24,336 bases of DNA, taken from Gemmatimonadota bacterium (GTDB taxonomy: Bacteria; Gemmatimonadota; Gemmatimonadetes; Gemmatimonadales; Gemmatimonadaceae). The notes under the pieces are model-generated. The model did not search any database. It worked only from the letters and a program-made list of their open reading frames with translations, and was not told where the DNA came from. The number at the start of each line of letters is the position of its first letter. The first letter of the stretch is position 1. A program made the position numbers and the translations under genes. Below are positions 23,074-24,336 of this stretch, piece by piece. The stretch is taken from NCBI GenBank assembly GCA_003142495.1, contig PLMM01000129.1, positions 11,749-36,084 of the forward strand, given 5' to 3'.

Positions 23074-24336
23074 ATGTCGACACGCACTCTCCTTCGCGAC
23101 GCCGCCAACCGCGCCGCCACCTATCTCGAAGGCATCGATTCGCGAGGCGTCGCGCCGACGCCCGACGCCATTTCCGCGCTCGCCCGCTTCGAGCGCGATC
23201 TCCCTGAGCATCCCCTCGATCCCTCGGCCATCCTCCGCGAGCTCGACGAGACAGGTTCCCCCGCCACCTCTACTAGCGCGGGCGGACGCTACTTCGGCTT
23301 TGTCATCGGCGCCACACTTCCGGCCGCGCTCGCCGCGAACATGCTTGCCACCGCCTGGGATCAGAACGCCGGGCTCGTCGTCATCTCGCCGACCACGGCA
23401 AAGCTCGAGACGATCGCGCTCCGCTGGCTCCTCGACGCCCTGCATCTCCCCGCCACCTCGGCCGCCGGATTCGTGACCGGCGCGACGATGGCGAACTTCA
23501 CCTGCCTCGCGGCCGCTCGCCACGCACTGCTCGAGCGCGCCGGCTGGAACGTCGAAGAGCAGGGGCTCTTCGGCGCGCCGACGCTCACCGTCGTCGTCGG
23601 TGACGAAGTGCACGTCACGCTGCTCAAGGCGCTCGCCATGCTCGGACTCGGCCGCGCGCGCGTGACACGCGTGCCCGCCGACGCGCAGGGGCGCATGCGC
23701 GCCGATCTGCTGCCGCCGCTTGATAATCGCACGATCCTCTGCCTGCAGGCCGGGAATGTGAACACGGGCGATTGCGATCCGATGGCCGAGCTGATTTCCA
23801 GCGCGCGCGCGGCCGGCGCGTGGGTGCACGTCGATGGTGCGTTCGGGCTGTGGGCGGCGGCGGCGCCCAAGCGCGCGGCGCTCGTCGCCGGCGTCGAGAA
23901 CGCCGACTCGTGGGCGCTCGACGCGCACAAGTGGTTGAACGTACCCTACGACAGCGGCGTCGCGATCTGCCGCGACAGGGATGCGCTGCGTGGTGCGACA
24001 GCGGTGAGCGCCGCCTATCTCGTGCAGGGCGCAGAGCGCGAGCCGTGCGAGTACACGCCCGAGCTCTCGCGGCGCGCGCGCGGTGTGGATGTGTGGGCGG
24101 CGATGTCGTCGCTCGGGCGCTCCGGGATTGCGGAACTCATCGAGCGCAACTGCCTCCAGGCGTCGCGCTTCGCGGAGGGACTTCGCGCCGCGGGCTACGA
24201 GATCTTGAGCGACGTCGTGCTCAACCAGGTGCTCGTGAGCTTCGGCGACGATGAGACGACGAGGCGAGTGATCGCCGCGCTCCAGGCCGATGGCACCTGC
24301 TGGTGCGGCGGCACCGTTTGGCACGGCCGCACCGCG
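23074..24336 (+). CDS. PLP-dependent group II decarboxylase/aminotransferase-like enzyme (partial, right edge)
   Basis: The frame is open from ATG 23074 to the end of the window (421 codons, no stop), so the C-terminus is missing. The sequence belongs to the group II PLP-dependent decarboxylase family (PF00282, aromatic or acidic amino-acid decarboxylase type). Visible features are GGRYFGFVIGA (70-80), the phosphate-binding FVTGATMANFTCLAAARHAL (133-151), GDEVH (176-180), HVDGAFGLW with the PLP-ring Asp254 (252-260) and the Schiff-base Lys286 in LDAHKWLNVPYDSG. The family is usually about 450-500 residues long, so 30-80 residues are probably missing. The ATG at 23074 gives a natural N-terminus MSTRTLLRDAANRAATYLEG. 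No neighbour suggests a substrate, so decarboxylase, lyase or transaminase chemistry cannot be separated. Confidence 0.9.
   Translation, partial: MSTRTLLRDAANRAATYLEGIDSRGVAPTPDAISALARFERDLPEHPLDPSAILRELDETGSPATSTSAGGRYFGFVIGATLPAALAANMLATAWDQNAGLVVISPTTAKLETIALRWLLDALHLPATSAAGFVTGATMANFTCLAAARHALLERAGWNVEEQGLFGAPTLTVVVGDEVHVTLLKALAMLGLGRARVTRVPADAQGRMRADLLPPLDNRTILCLQAGNVNTGDCDPMAELISSARAAGAWVHVDGAFGLWAAAAPKRAALVAGVENADSWALDAHKWLNVPYDSGVAICRDRDALRGATAVSAAYLVQGAEREPCEYTPELSRRARGVDVWAAMSSLGRSGIAELIERNCLQASRFAEGLRAAGYEILSDVVLNQVLVSFGDDETTRRVIAALQADGTCWCGGTVWHGRTA

Noticed and set aside
22798..24324. 508-codon minus-strand frame opposite the PLP decarboxylase
   Set aside because: The plus-strand frame from 23074 carries clear PLP-enzyme motifs including the DAHKW lysine. 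The minus frame is low-complexity Arg/Gly/Ala without motifs.
1..24336. CRISPR arrays, tRNA or rRNA genes, transposases, integrases or attachment sites
   Set aside because: None seen. Gaps between genes are mostly short, no regularly spaced repeats occur, and no reading frame resembles a mobile-element protein.

Overview
The window is dense, high-GC bacterial chromosome (mostly G/C at third codon positions, intergenic gaps mostly under 100 bp). Several features point to a Gemmatimonadota-type soil bacterium: a Ser/Thr kinase fused to a TolB-like domain and tetratricopeptide-like (TPR) repeats, an ECF42-type sigma factor with its DGPF partner, LytS/LytTR-type signalling, many small secreted proteins, and DUF2380 and DUF4342 proteins. 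The phylum call is inference from gene style; there is no rRNA or tRNA in the window to confirm it.

Layout. (1) 8-2683 (+): membrane Ser/Thr kinase with TPR region. (2) 2699-4264 (-): GT39-type membrane glycosyltransferase. (3) 4329-6333 (-): a LytS-like histidine kinase and LytTR response regulator that overlap by 14 bp. (4) 6712-11419 (+), divergent from the kinase across 378 bp: a MacA-type adaptor, LolD/MacB-type ATPase, MacB/FtsX-type permease and TolC-type outer-membrane channel, which together form a complete tripartite efflux pump. (5) 14893 down to 11431 (-): an apparent four-gene operon, DGPF/YCII protein > ECF42 sigma factor > class C serine hydrolase > PAP2 phosphatase, with 1-bp and 4-bp overlaps and a 12-bp gap. 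(6) 14966-16378 (-): secreted M20 peptidase. (7) 16570-17184 (+): YdeI-like protein behind a near-consensus sigma-70 promoter. (8) 19371 down to 17186 (-): queC-queE-queD-queF, three steps from 7,8-dihydroneopterin triphosphate to preQ0 and its reduction to preQ1 (queuosine tRNA modification). (9) 21393 down to 19414 (-): a secreted EreA/ChaN-like protein and a secreted DUF2380 protein, just upstream of queC. (10) 21499-24336: DUF4342 protein (+), Bax-inhibitor-1 family membrane protein (-), a small secreted unknown (+) and the start of a PLP-dependent decarboxylase (+) that runs off the right edge.

How the genes work together. The sensor kinase/LytTR pair sits head-to-head with the efflux pump and is a plausible regulator of it. 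The ECF42 operon looks autoregulated and couples a sigma factor to envelope hydrolases. The que genes are ordered by overlaps as one operon.

Most unusual items. QueF carries a 14-residue insertion between the residues that align with its catalytic Cys and Asp. The ECF42 unit has an extended operon with a TTG start preceded by a near-perfect Shine-Dalgarno. The PLP decarboxylase has a C9 tract and a possibly leaderless start. Two hairpins place the stop codons of convergent genes in their loops. I see no mobile element, CRISPR array, RNA gene or defence system, and no clear evidence of an entirely new system.
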